A stretch of 64,000 nucleotides of DNA from Cellulophaga sp. BC115SP (GCF_009905545.1 NZ_JAAALB010000009.1:124001-188000), one strand, 5' to 3'. Positions 1 through 8,772 are shown, counted from the stretch's first letter. Program-made: numbers and translations. The notes: generated from the sequence alone by a model not told the origin.

Positions 1-189
1 AGAAACCTTATATCCAACAGATTCTAAAGCAAGTTTGAGTTTACTAACACCGTAAGCAATACGAGGTTGTGATGGTTGGGAAACTTGTAAATAGATCGTC
101 TTTGCTCCATCCTCATTGCTCGTGATACTAGCAAAAGAATGAGATATGTTTAAGAAGAGGTAACAGAGTATGAGTGAAATTTTGTACAT
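1..189 (-). CDS. N-terminal fragment of a secreted protein, possibly a glycosidase
   Basis: An open frame starts at an ATG on the minus strand and runs off the left edge, giving 63 codons. The first ~20 residues are a clear signal peptide (MYKISLILCYLFLNISHSFA). The following segment (IAYGVSKLKLALESVGYKV) resembles the small non-catalytic N-terminal domain of alpha-glucuronidase-like and related uronic-acid glycosidases, but the piece is too short to assign. It is the last visible gene of the leftward pectin run, about 395 bp downstream of the isomerase-like gene and separated from it by an inverted repeat. A role on uronic-acid-containing glycans is inferred from the neighbours only. Confidence 0.6.
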   Translation of the reverse strand, partial: MYKISLILCYLFLNISHSFASITSNEDGAKTIYLQVSQPSQPRIAYGVSKLKLALESVGYKVS

Positions 190-418
190 AACTTATAGTC
201 CTGAATCTGAGAGCTTATGATTAATCCGAAAGGTATTTTGATATGATATTGGCCTGCTGCTCAATGAATCTTGTATTTTTTTCGGAATAAATCAGATTTA
301 ACACATACAAAGGTATATGCTTAGGAGGGTCAGACTATCTACCATTTTCTCTGAAAACTATAGGATATTTGCATAGGGGGAGTTCTTGCTAAATTAGCAA
401 AAGGATACGAGCTATCCT

Positions 419-572
419 TTATTTAGTGATTGAGCAATTGAGTGATTTAGTGATTATTTTCAAAATGATTTTTACCCAAAAAACCGAAATATCCTGACTG
501 AAATTTCGTGAGAAGCAGAATATTGTCAAAAAAAATAATCATTCATCCACTCAATCACAAATCACTAAATAA
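419..572. repeat. Long imperfect inverted repeat of AGTGATT-type words
   Basis: The left arm (about 419-459) is made of near-repeats of an 8-nt word, AGTGATTG/AGTGATTT. The right arm (about 533-572) is its imperfect reverse complement, ending 11 bases from the stop codon of the isomerase-like gene. The ~75-base loop contains a smaller GAAAT/ATTTC pair. It could act as a transcription attenuator or RNA-stabilising hairpin. The rest of the 190-583 gap shows no gene. Confidence 0.6.
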
Positions 573-583
573 CTCGTGTCATT

Positions 584-1429
584 TTATTGAAATATCTTTT
601 TCAAATAGGCTGTATTGGCGCTATAATTTCCTTTGACATCTTTAGGCTTGCTGGCATCCCTCGAACGTTCGATGATTAGCCAGCCTGACCATTTCATTTT
701 ATCTAAAGTTTTTTTTACCTTAAGCATATCTATTTCAGGGTCTTTCTCTAGCCAAACACCATCTTTATTGGTGGCATGAATCATACAGATACGGTTTTTA
801 CCTAGAATTTTTAATTCTTTATATAAATCACGACCTTCTTTGAGAGGGTTAGAAAAGTTAAAATAAATCTGGATGGCTGGAGAACCGATTTCTTTGAGTA
901 AAGCCACTTCCTCTTTGGCACTTAATGCTGTTTCGATGCCGATTACCACGCCTGCTTCTTCTGCCATTTTTCCAGCAACTTTTAATCTGCTAACAACCGA
1001 ATCTCGGATGGATGGGTCTTTCTTTAAGTCGCATTGTACACCAAGCGGTAAAAAAGCCACTTTTACATTCATAGCTTTCATGGTTTTTATACAATCTCGA
1101 ATTGACTGTTGATACTCCTCTCGACCGCAAAATGATTGAGCATAATAGCCTGTCATTGCTAAGGAACATATTTCAAGTTTTAATTCTTTGGCCATATCCA
1201 TAAAAACCTGACGAATAGAATCATTGGCAAGTTGGTTTTCAAAAGTGGGTCTTTTCCCTAAACCTCCCATATCCAATTCAAGTCCGTCGGCGCCAATTTG
1301 TTGAGTGAGCGTAATGGCTCCCAATTTTTGTCGTTTCAACAACATGAGGTCAATCAAACCTACTTTGTAACGAGTCGTTTGTGCCAGTCCTTGACTAGCT
1401 ATCATTAACAAAATCAATAAAAAACGCAT
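584..1429 (-). CDS. Secreted sugar phosphate isomerase/epimerase-like TIM-barrel protein
   Basis: 281 aa. Residues 1-16 are a signal peptide (MRFLLILLMIASQGLAQ), so the product is exported. The rest fits the xylose-isomerase-like TIM-barrel family (AP_endonuc_2 type): strand-helix units with GADGLELDMGG near residue 48, VVIGIETAL near 161, and a C-terminal MKWSGWLIIERSRD stretch carrying the acidic residues typical of the metal site. Exported members are common in Bacteroidota sugar loci, but their substrates are mostly unknown. It follows the STN-esterase gene after a 78-bp gap with a perfect hairpin, so it is probably co-transcribed. Isomerisation or epimerisation of a periplasmic sugar is a family-level inference. 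Confidence 0.8.
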   Translation of the reverse strand: MRFLLILLMIASQGLAQTTRYKVGLIDLMLLKRQKLGAITLTQQIGADGLELDMGGLGKRPTFENQLANDSIRQVFMDMAKELKLEICSLAMTGYYAQSFCGREEYQQSIRDCIKTMKAMNVKVAFLPLGVQCDLKKDPSIRDSVVSRLKVAGKMAEEAGVVIGIETALSAKEEVALLKEIGSPAIQIYFNFSNPLKEGRDLYKELKILGKNRICMIHATNKDGVWLEKDPEIDMLKVKKTLDKMKWSGWLIIERSRDASKPKDVKGNYSANTAYLKKIFQ

Positions 1430-1450
1430 TTCTTTGAGGGGTTAGTAGTC

Positions 1451-1493
1451 AGGCACAAGGCAAGAGTAAATAAAAAACTCTTGCCTTGTGCCT
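1451..1493. repeat. Intercistronic perfect hairpin (17-bp stem, 9-nt loop)
   Basis: Bases 1451-1467 (AGGCACAAGGCAAGAGT) pair perfectly with 1477-1493 around an A/T-rich loop. It lies between the isomerase-like gene and the upstream esterase gene on the same strand. No long T-run follows on either strand, so mRNA processing or attenuation is as likely as termination. Confidence 0.7.
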
Positions 1494-1507
1494 CTTTGCC
1501 TGTGCCA

Positions 1508-2887
1508 CTATTTCGAAAACATCTTCTCAATTATTTCAAAATCTTTGATGGCATTGGAAGGTAGCTTTTCGCCTTTTTCACCAAAAACATATAAGGCTGG
1601 GAAAGGCTCAATCGTAATACCTGTTTCAGTGATATTACCAGAAGTATCCTGAATCTTTTGAAGATCTAAGCCTAATTCTTTTGCCATAAAGCCATACATG
1701 GCTTTACGTTTGTTAGCTCCATAGTCATGTCCTTCGCTTGGAAAGTGGGCATTCTGAACTTTATTAGAAGCATGGTATAAATCATAAATTCGTTGTACAA
1801 ATGGAAATTCGGTTTGTGGGACAAACTGTGTCCAATCTTTTCCATCCGATATAATCATTTGTGCTCTTGGAGCTGCCATGGAGGCTATTTCTACGTTGTT
1901 AGTACCTTCTCCGCACAAATGCACACCCATACCACTTTCGCAAGGACAACCCCCACTGTGATACGAGGACATCATGGCTACGGGAACACTTACTTTGATA
2001 CGGTCGTCGATAGCAGTTAACAACATCGTTTGACTACCCCCGCCAGAAGCGCCCGTAATGCCTACACGCGTAGGATCGGCATCTTTGAGGCTTAGTAACC
2101 AATCCAGAATACGCATTCCATTGAGCATTTGAATCGTTTGAGCATGGCTACGACGGTGGTCTTCAGATTTGAACTGTAAGGTAGATTCGCCCCAAGCAAA
2201 AAGGTCGTAACTAAAAGCCATAGCGCCCATTTTGGCTAAAGCCGCACATCTATACTGACAATCGGCACGATAACGACCCTCCCCAAAATGCCCGTCTGGA
2301 TTCAGAATAACGGGAATTTTACCTTTCGATTTTAAAGGACGATATAAAGACCCACTCACATAAACACCAGGCAAAGTTTCGATAGCTACATTTTCAACCG
2401 AGTAGCCATCCATGATTCGTTTTTGTGTAATGATGGGTTGAGACTGCGGTTTAGCTGGCGCTTTTGGCATATCTAGTGCTTGCCAAATGCAGTTTTTCAA
2501 ATTGGCTTTACGCAATTCCCAAGAAGTAATATCTGGTGAAAGCGTAGACAAATAGTTTAATTGCTGTTTGCCTTCCTCGGGAGTTTTGAGGTGATATTGA
2601 AAAGCTTGTAATTTATATTTTCCCTCTCCTTCTTTGGTAAAAGTAATATCCTGCGAATCCATGATATGATGGAGCGTTGTTTCTAAATCAGGTCTAAAAC
2701 GCCATTCGGCATAAGTAACCTGTTTATCAGCCACCAAGGCTTCAGGATAGCGTATTTTCACCTTAAAACGAGATTCAATCGTCGATATAACCTCTTTTAA
2801 AGGTTTTTTAAACGCCTGATCTGCCGTCTGTGCTTGTATAAAAAAGCAAGAAGTTAGTAAAGTGATAGTGATGAGGATATTTTTCAT
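1508..2887 (-). CDS. Secreted acetyl-esterase-like alpha/beta hydrolase with N-terminal STN-like domain
   Basis: 459 aa with a signal peptide (residues 1-20). Residues ~24-95 (KPLKEVISTIESRFKVKIRYPEAL...) look like the STN/secretin short domain found at the N-terminus of TonB transducers. Residues ~165-430 are an alpha/beta hydrolase of the acetyl-xylan-esterase type. The nucleophile elbow GASGGG places Ser281; ISDGKDW offers Asp349 and SEGHDYG offers His387 as the rest of the triad. Several Cys residues cluster around 314-325 (GGCPCESG, HLCGEG). It sits between the GH2 and isomerase-like genes on the same strand with short gaps. Deacetylation of pectic sugars is the contextual inference. The STN fusion is unusual for an esterase. 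Confidence 0.8.
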   Translation of the reverse strand: MKNILITITLLTSCFFIQAQTADQAFKKPLKEVISTIESRFKVKIRYPEALVADKQVTYAEWRFRPDLETTLHHIMDSQDITFTKEGEGKYKLQAFQYHLKTPEEGKQQLNYLSTLSPDITSWELRKANLKNCIWQALDMPKAPAKPQSQPIITQKRIMDGYSVENVAIETLPGVYVSGSLYRPLKSKGKIPVILNPDGHFGEGRYRADCQYRCAALAKMGAMAFSYDLFAWGESTLQFKSEDHRRSHAQTIQMLNGMRILDWLLSLKDADPTRVGITGASGGGSQTMLLTAIDDRIKVSVPVAMMSSYHSGGCPCESGMGVHLCGEGTNNVEIASMAAPRAQMIISDGKDWTQFVPQTEFPFVQRIYDLYHASNKVQNAHFPSEGHDYGANKRKAMYGFMAKELGLDLQKIQDTSGNITETGITIEPFPALYVFGEKGEKLPSNAIKDFEIIEKMFSK

Positions 2888-2907
2888 AAGTTTTTAGGGG
2901 TCAGGGA

Positions 2908-2959
2908 ATAGGCACAAGGGGTAAGTGTTTTTACTTTTTGCCTAACCCCTAATGCCTAT
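2908..2959. repeat. Intercistronic inverted repeat of AGGCA/AGGGGT words
   Basis: Left arm near 2908-2925 (ATAGGCACAAGGGGTAAG) pairs imperfectly with 2941-2959 (CCTAACCCCTAATGCCTAT). It lies in the 75-bp gap between the GH2 and esterase genes and resembles the hairpins at 1451 and 27609 in word content. Confidence 0.5.
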
Positions 2960-2962
2960 CTC

Positions 2963-5737
2963 CTATTTTAAAAAATCAAAATACAAAACCATTTCAACAG
3001 CTCTTTTAGGCTCTTTTTCGTAGTCATAAAAGACGTGTTTCATACTCATAGGACCTGTGTTGTCAGCTCTGTTAGTTTTAGAACCAATGGCCGAAATACC
3101 TTGCATAAAGGAAATATCGCCACTTGGGAAATTAATCACATAGTTTTGATATGAATCTGTTTTGAAGGCTGGACTAAACAACCTGAAAAATACATCTTCT
3201 GTCTCAGTGACTACGGTAAAAGACTGACCTTTGGTTATAAACTTACACCAATACATATTGGCATGGTATCCTTTGAATTCTGGATAAACAAATGGTATTT
3301 CACCTGTTTCGGTAGTATTATAATCTTTCTGCCAAATACCAAATTGATTTCCTTTCAAACGATTTTTCCATACTCGGTATGGACCATTTCCTAAATACTC
3401 TACACCTTTAATTTCAGATTCTGGAAAAGAAAAGTTAAGTCCAAAATAATTCGTTAAATAAGCCGCTGGGAAATATTTAACTTTCAATTTTACCCAACCC
3501 GATGGATAAATGATCCATTGCAGTGTGTTGAATGCCTCTTTTTTGTCGTAAGTTGATTCAATCACTACATTTTCACCATCAAAACGGGTAGTAATATTTT
3601 TAAAATTGGTACTTCCTTCTTGTACTATTGGGCCGTTGTTGAATGGAATACTTCCTTTTTCCGTTTGTACTGATTTTAGCAAACCTGATTTTTTAGAAAA
3701 ACTAATCGTCAAACCATTCGCCTTGACTACATACAACGAATCTTGTTCTTGAAGCGTAGGTTTGGTACTTCCCGAAGTTTTCACCATTGCCTGTGCCATC
3801 GTTTTTGGCAAGGTAATTTTAAAACTCCAAGTAAAAATTTCTTTCCCAAAAGGGTCAAAAGCGCTTAGATACAAACCGTCATATTCTTGCCAATTTTGTG
3901 GTAGTTGCTGGCATGACACTGTTCCCTTTTCCAAGGGTTTCAAATTGGGCGAAAGGGCTTTACCTGAAAGTTCGGGCAACTGATGTAACCCTAAAGATTT
4001 GAGTTTCCAAGTAAAACGACATTGATTGGTATTGGTAAAATGATAGCGGTTTTCGATAGTAAATTTTCCATCAAAATCGGAAGTAATTTCTTTTGCCTCA
4101 AACTTGATTGGACTCCACACTTCTTTGATGGTAAAATAGCTTCCTTCTTTTTCACGATAAGGACCTACGATGCCGTCCGCGGCACGATTGCCATCAGTAT
4201 CTAGGATGCCATTTTTATCGGTTCTAACTATACCTTGGTCAACAAAATCCCAAAGGAAGCCACCTGCGCAAAGTGGTGTTGTCCATATATGCTCCCAGTA
4301 ATCTTCCAGACCAGCTCCATGGCCGCCATCATACATTCCATGCAAAAACTCGGTTGGCATGACAATGCTATGTCCGTGGTCATAATTACCAATACCGTAG
4401 TTATAATCGCGATAATGCTGTGTGTCGAACCCTGCAAAATCTTCCCATGCGTGAATCACAGGACGTCTTTGTAAATCTTTTTGAGGAAAAATAGGGTCTA
4501 ATTCGTAATTGTGACCACCTTCATTTCCGTTAATCCAAAAAATTACAGAAGGGTGATTTTCATCGTGTTCCATCAACTCTTCAAGACGTTTGGTACCTGT
4601 AGGCGTATCATAATTGCCATGCCAACCCGCCAATTCATCCATTACAAACAAACCCAAAGAGTCACAAGTATCCAGAAAATGATCATCGGGAGGGTAATGC
4701 GACATACGAACGGCGTTCATGTTCATATCTTTCATTAATTGCACGTCGAGTAAGCTTACTGCCTTTGAAGTAGTACGTCCTGAAGTTGGCCAAAACGAGT
4801 GACGATTTACCCCTTTGAACTTTATTTTAGTCCCATTGACATATACGCCATCACGCAATTTTACTTCGACGGTACGGAAACCAATTTTCTTTTCAACCAC
4901 GTGAACCGCTTTCCCATTCTGTAATAAACTTACCATCAATTTGTAGCGATTAGGTGTTTCGGATGTCCAAAGTTGAATGTTTTGATAAAGCTTTTCAAGG
5001 GTTAGTTCAGACTGACCAGCTTTGAGATTTGCTTGAATAGGAGTACCAACCTTTTGACCATTTAAGGTATGTAATTGTGCTGATAAAGTAAGATTTGTAT
5101 TACTTGAAGTAGTACGAATCACTGCCTTTAGATTCCCATTAGCCTTGGCATCAATAGAAACACGAGTAATATGCTGAGTAGGCAAAACCTCTAAATAAAC
5201 TGGACGGAAAATTCCACCAAAAATCCAAAAATCCCCTTTACGCTCAGCCTCATTAACCGACTGATTTGCAGAGTGCTTACTTACTGTTACTTCCAATAGA
5301 TTTTCAGCGCCGTAGTTGAGTAATTGTGCAATAGGATATTTGAAAGCATAATAGGCTCCTTGATGAATTTCACCAGCAGACTTTCCATTGATTTTTACTT
5401 CAGCATCGGTCATAACTCCTTCAAAAACAAGATTTAATGCTTTGCCTTGCCATGACTTGGGAGCTTGAAAATGATATTTGTAAAGTCCTTTTTCCTTACC
5501 TCTTGAGCTATCTTTGGCGAAGCCATAGTTGTATTTGCCAAATCCCTGCAATTCCCAGTTGGATGGAACAGGAATGCTTGTCCATTTGCCAGCATTACGA
5601 CCTTCAGTACAGAAAAAATCCCATGGAACGGTTTGGTCATGCCCTTTTCCAGAAAGATAAACTTTTTGGGTTTCTTGCGCATAGAGAGCCTTAAAACTCA
5701 GTACTAAGAAGAGAAAAAGTAAAATTCTTTTATTCAT
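2963..5737 (-). CDS. Glycoside hydrolase family 2, beta-galactosidase-like
   Basis: 924 aa from the chosen ATG, which begins a clean signal peptide (MNKRILLFLFLVLSFKALYA). An in-frame ATG 60 bases upstream would prepend an untypical extension. The order is a jelly-roll sugar-binding domain (~45-190), an immunoglobulin-like domain (~195-290), a TIM barrel (~295-590) and C-terminal beta-galactosidase small-chain-like domains. Catalytic signatures are visible: WINGNEGG gives the acid/base Glu at about residue 406, and PTEFLHG gives a candidate nucleophile near 463. NRHSFWP and MSHYPP are GH2 hallmarks. It is expected to work in the periplasm on galactose- or arabinose-terminated pectic side chains. 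It lies between the SASA esterase (upstream) and the STN-esterase (downstream). Confidence 0.88.
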   Translation of the reverse strand: MNKRILLFLFLVLSFKALYAQETQKVYLSGKGHDQTVPWDFFCTEGRNAGKWTSIPVPSNWELQGFGKYNYGFAKDSSRGKEKGLYKYHFQAPKSWQGKALNLVFEGVMTDAEVKINGKSAGEIHQGAYYAFKYPIAQLLNYGAENLLEVTVSKHSANQSVNEAERKGDFWIFGGIFRPVYLEVLPTQHITRVSIDAKANGNLKAVIRTTSSNTNLTLSAQLHTLNGQKVGTPIQANLKAGQSELTLEKLYQNIQLWTSETPNRYKLMVSLLQNGKAVHVVEKKIGFRTVEVKLRDGVYVNGTKIKFKGVNRHSFWPTSGRTTSKAVSLLDVQLMKDMNMNAVRMSHYPPDDHFLDTCDSLGLFVMDELAGWHGNYDTPTGTKRLEELMEHDENHPSVIFWINGNEGGHNYELDPIFPQKDLQRRPVIHAWEDFAGFDTQHYRDYNYGIGNYDHGHSIVMPTEFLHGMYDGGHGAGLEDYWEHIWTTPLCAGGFLWDFVDQGIVRTDKNGILDTDGNRAADGIVGPYREKEGSYFTIKEVWSPIKFEAKEITSDFDGKFTIENRYHFTNTNQCRFTWKLKSLGLHQLPELSGKALSPNLKPLEKGTVSCQQLPQNWQEYDGLYLSAFDPFGKEIFTWSFKITLPKTMAQAMVKTSGSTKPTLQEQDSLYVVKANGLTISFSKKSGLLKSVQTEKGSIPFNNGPIVQEGSTNFKNITTRFDGENVVIESTYDKKEAFNTLQWIIYPSGWVKLKVKYFPAAYLTNYFGLNFSFPESEIKGVEYLGNGPYRVWKNRLKGNQFGIWQKDYNTTETGEIPFVYPEFKGYHANMYWCKFITKGQSFTVVTETEDVFFRLFSPAFKTDSYQNYVINFPSGDISFMQGISAIGSKTNRADNTGPMSMKHVFYDYEKEPKRAVEMVLYFDFLK

Positions 5738-5836
5738 GATTGTTTTTGATGAGGGATAAGGGACAAAGGCACATAGAAAAATGAGATAACGTTTCAAATT
5801 TTTGCTCCCGTTATGCCCTATACCTGTTCATTGATA

Positions 5837-7261
5837 TTACTTTTTACTGGTAAATGGTCGTGCAGGGAGTCCCTCTTTGTTGAAAAAATTAGGTTCTGCA
5901 TCCTCTTGCCATGCAAATCGGATTGTTTTGGGTTCTGGAACTTTTTCGGAAAAAACTTCCACTTGGGTGCCTACAACAATGGCTTTTGCTTCGTGAAATT
6001 TTCCGTCAGCACCTGCTAGACTAAAATAGTTGAGGTCTTTTCCATCTTTACTCATCAAACCCCCACCCATAGAATCAAAGGATAAAATAGCTTTATCATT
6101 TCTGATTTTCATTTTTTTGAAAATGGGTCCAGAGGCAACTAAACCTTTTTTCCCGTAATCATGCTTCAGAGCTAAAAGTGCCAAACGTTTCCCGATTTCC
6201 CATTTGTACCAAGGATGAATATTGGTCAAAGTATCTGCCAAATCGGTCGTAGTTACGAAGTCAGTGTACTTTACTCTTTGAGTTACATTGGCTTGCGCTT
6301 GCCAAAAAGTAGGAAGAGTTTCCTTTTCCAAAACTACCTTACCTGTACTTTTTGAGTAGAGATAAGGGACTAATTGCACATAGTAAAAAGGCATTTTATT
6401 GTCTTTCCAAGCTTTTCTCCAACTACTAATCAGCGTTTCCATCTTGTTGGTATATTGTACCGAATCTTTCAAGAAACAATTACTTTCGCCCTGATACCAC
6501 AAAAATCCTTTCATGACAAATGACTCTAAAGGACGAATCATAGGATTATAAAACTTTGCAGGCTCACCTTCTACTTTTTGTCCTTTGAAATAAGGAGAAC
6601 CAGCAAAAGCTTCTTCCGAAATCCAAGGTTCTATTCTACTGCCTGGGATAGCCGACGAAATCATACCGATGGGCACGCCTGTCTGCTGGTGAACTTCTTT
6701 AGCAAAAAAGTAAGCAACAGCCGAAAAAGAACGCAAGGCGGAGTCTTGTGCTATACTCCACCCTTTGTGTTGTGGATCAGGTTTTATTAATTCTTTTCTG
6801 TTGACTAAAAAAATACGAATCAGTGGATTTTTGGCCACTTCCAACTCATCAACAGGATTGGGATCTGGGAGATTGGGACGTTTTACCTTACTGTTTTTTC
6901 GCATGGTATATTCCATATTCGACTGACCAGAGCATAGCCATACTTCTCCTATTAGGATATTTTTAAGCGTAATAACTTCCTTTCCTTCAATTCTTAACTC
7001 TTGAGGAATGCTTGTGGCTGGTAGTGCCTTGAGCCATACTTGCCAATTTCCTTCAGAATCTGCTGTTGTTTTGGCGGATTGTCCTGAAAATTGGACATTG
7101 ATTTGCTCCCCAACAGAGGCTTTTCCCCAAATATGAATAGGTTTTTTTTGTTGAAAAACCATATTATGCCCCAAAATTCGAGGTAAGACAATTTGTGCTT
7201 TTACCGAAAAAATCGAGCAAAAACTAAGTATTAACAGAATATATGATTTGATTTTTTTCAT
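5837..7261 (-). CDS. Sialate O-acetylesterase-type (SASA) carbohydrate esterase
   Basis: 474 aa with signal peptide MKKIKSYILLILSFCSIFSVKA. The SASA/DUF303 fold is shown by LCSGQSNMEYTM (Ser114 as nucleophile), GFLWYQGESN in the middle, and TDLADTLTNIHPWYKWEIGKR with the late Asp/His pair. In pectin loci this family usually removes acetyl groups from galacturonic acid or rhamnose; a sialate substrate is unlikely here. The gene starts just downstream of the palindromic cassette that carries a duplicate of the kinase 3' end. It is probably read from the same leftward transcript unless the cassette terminates it. Confidence 0.85.
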   Translation of the reverse strand: MKKIKSYILLILSFCSIFSVKAQIVLPRILGHNMVFQQKKPIHIWGKASVGEQINVQFSGQSAKTTADSEGNWQVWLKALPATSIPQELRIEGKEVITLKNILIGEVWLCSGQSNMEYTMRKNSKVKRPNLPDPNPVDELEVAKNPLIRIFLVNRKELIKPDPQHKGWSIAQDSALRSFSAVAYFFAKEVHQQTGVPIGMISSAIPGSRIEPWISEEAFAGSPYFKGQKVEGEPAKFYNPMIRPLESFVMKGFLWYQGESNCFLKDSVQYTNKMETLISSWRKAWKDNKMPFYYVQLVPYLYSKSTGKVVLEKETLPTFWQAQANVTQRVKYTDFVTTTDLADTLTNIHPWYKWEIGKRLALLALKHDYGKKGLVASGPIFKKMKIRNDKAILSFDSMGGGLMSKDGKDLNYFSLAGADGKFHEAKAIVVGTQVEVFSEKVPEPKTIRFAWQEDAEPNFFNKEGLPARPFTSKK

Positions 7262-7277
7262 AAAAACTTCAATAGTT

Positions 7278-7490
7278 TTAAGCTAAATCCCCTCTAACTA
7301 ATCCAAAATAGTTTGCTGCGCCCACTTGAGCTCACTAGTTCAAGACTTAGTCTTGGACTTATCTTTTTATACAGTTTATAAATTGAAACAAAAGCTAGTC
7401 CGAGACTAAGTTTCGAACTAGGGAAATTACCTTATTACTTAAGCTAAATCCCCTCTAACTAATCCAAAATAATTTGCAGCGCCCACTTGA
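7278..7490. repeat. Palindromic cassette bounded by a duplicated gene 3' end
   Basis: Bases 7439-7490 are the last codons and stop of the kinase gene. Bases 7278-7329 repeat the same 52 bases with two mismatches, 161 bp away. Both mismatches are synonymous in the kinase frame. Between them lie two ~25-base arms in inverted orientation: 7334-7359 (CTAGTTCAAGACTTAGTC...) and 7394-7421. Each arm is itself close to palindromic around ACTTAGT/ACTAAGT. The layout resembles a paired REP (BIME-like) unit inserted at a gene end with regeneration of that end. Confidence 0.75.
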
Positions 7491-8770
7491 CCACCTTTGA
7501 CATTAACTTCCAGGCCATTGATGGTTTTGTTGGAAGAATATACCCGACAAAGTGGTGCCCCTTTTACCACAGGTGCAATCATCTCTAATGCCTCTATTTC
7601 AAGTGCACGCGCTGCATAACTCGACGTATCGCCTCCTGCAATCAGCAAACGGGTAAGATGCGTTGATTCGATGACTTTTTTAGCAATCAATCCCAAGGCA
7701 GTTCCCAGTTTTTCGGATGACAGAGGAATACTTTCTTGTGAGCCTCCTTGGGTATGAATCATAACAGATTTCCCGTTTTCGATATAACTAATAGCTTGAT
7801 TAATATAGGATTGTAAGATATTCTCAGATAACTCTTCCTGTGCAATTAGTGGCGCATCAATGATGATTTCGATAAAATCATGTTGCTTTGCCCAATCAAT
7901 TTGAGCGCTTGTTACAGGCGAGCAACTTCCTGAAATCACCAACAAAGCATCTACTTTTGCGAGTGGTTGCCAAGTATTTTTAGGTGAAAAAACACCTTGC
8001 TGGTTCCAGTAGGAACCCAATGCCATTTCGATACCTGATGAGCCAATTGAAAATAAGATGTTAGGCTGTTCTTGCGCTTTTTCCTCTAAAAATTCTCCAA
8101 TTGTTAGTAAATGATCTTCATTGATGGCATCCATAAACAACGCCTTTTTGCCTGATGAAACTTGTTCGTTATGTGCTTTTGCTAAGTTGTTAGCTTCTAC
8201 CTGCAAAATATCGAGTAAACCAATTTCTACAGAAGTTTGTCTACCCAAATGCAAACGTAAATCGGCTTCGTCGGCGGGTGTTACGGGATGCTTGCTCATA
8301 GATGGATGGCGATCGAGACGATAGATTTGTCCATCGCTACCGATTCCCATACGAGCAAAGAGATTTCCAAAAACAGAGTACCGACCCAAAGATGGTGCTG
8401 CTACCAAAATAGGTGTCCATTGATTTTTGAATTGAGCCAAGCCCAATTCAAGCACCAAGCCGATGTTTCCTATTGCTGGAGAAGAATCGAATGTTGAACA
8501 AACCTTATAATGCACATGCTTAAGAGGTAGTTGAGCAAGCGCCTCAAAAGCAGGTGCTAACTCCTTTTGCATAGCCTCTACACCCAAAGCACGAGTTCGC
8601 CCTGCAATACCAATGGCTTGTAATTGAGGATATTGCTGTAGTTTTTCAACTGAGGGAACCTCAAAAAACAAAATGGTATTTAGTCCAGCTCTTGATAAAA
8701 ACTCCAAGGCATCGGTCGAACCCGTAAAATCATCGCCATAATAGGCAATAGACAACTGTGGTATTTGCAT
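7439..8770 (-). CDS. DUF1537 four-carbon acid sugar kinase family protein
   Basis: 443 aa with no signal peptide, so cytoplasmic. The N-terminal YYGDDFTGSTDALEFL motif is the hallmark of the OtnK/DUF1537 kinase family. The C-terminal domain carries a glycine-rich nucleotide-binding segment (IAGGDTSSYAARALE, then VKGAPLCRVY and NVKGGQVGAANYFG). Characterised members phosphorylate 3-oxo-tetronate or D-threonate/erythronate, and some act on related acid sugars. Here it may process a breakdown product of an acidic sugar released from pectin. It starts 2 bases after the GH140-like stop, so translational coupling is likely. Its last 52 bases are duplicated downstream. Confidence 0.85.
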   Translation of the reverse strand: MQIPQLSIAYYGDDFTGSTDALEFLSRAGLNTILFFEVPSVEKLQQYPQLQAIGIAGRTRALGVEAMQKELAPAFEALAQLPLKHVHYKVCSTFDSSPAIGNIGLVLELGLAQFKNQWTPILVAAPSLGRYSVFGNLFARMGIGSDGQIYRLDRHPSMSKHPVTPADEADLRLHLGRQTSVEIGLLDILQVEANNLAKAHNEQVSSGKKALFMDAINEDHLLTIGEFLEEKAQEQPNILFSIGSSGIEMALGSYWNQQGVFSPKNTWQPLAKVDALLVISGSCSPVTSAQIDWAKQHDFIEIIIDAPLIAQEELSENILQSYINQAISYIENGKSVMIHTQGGSQESIPLSSEKLGTALGLIAKKVIESTHLTRLLIAGGDTSSYAARALEIEALEMIAPVVKGAPLCRVYSSNKTINGLEVNVKGGQVGAANYFGLVRGDLA

Positions 8771-8772
8771 AC

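Noticed and set aside
5738-5797. Longer N-terminus for the GH2 gene at 2963-5737
   Set aside because: The downstream ATG begins a clean signal peptide; the extension would put two hydrophobic leaders in tandem and runs through spacer repeats.
7278-7490. Possibility that the palindromic region is a CRISPR array or tRNA
   Set aside because: Only two palindromic arms in inverted orientation, no regular spacers, no cloverleaf or CCA end.
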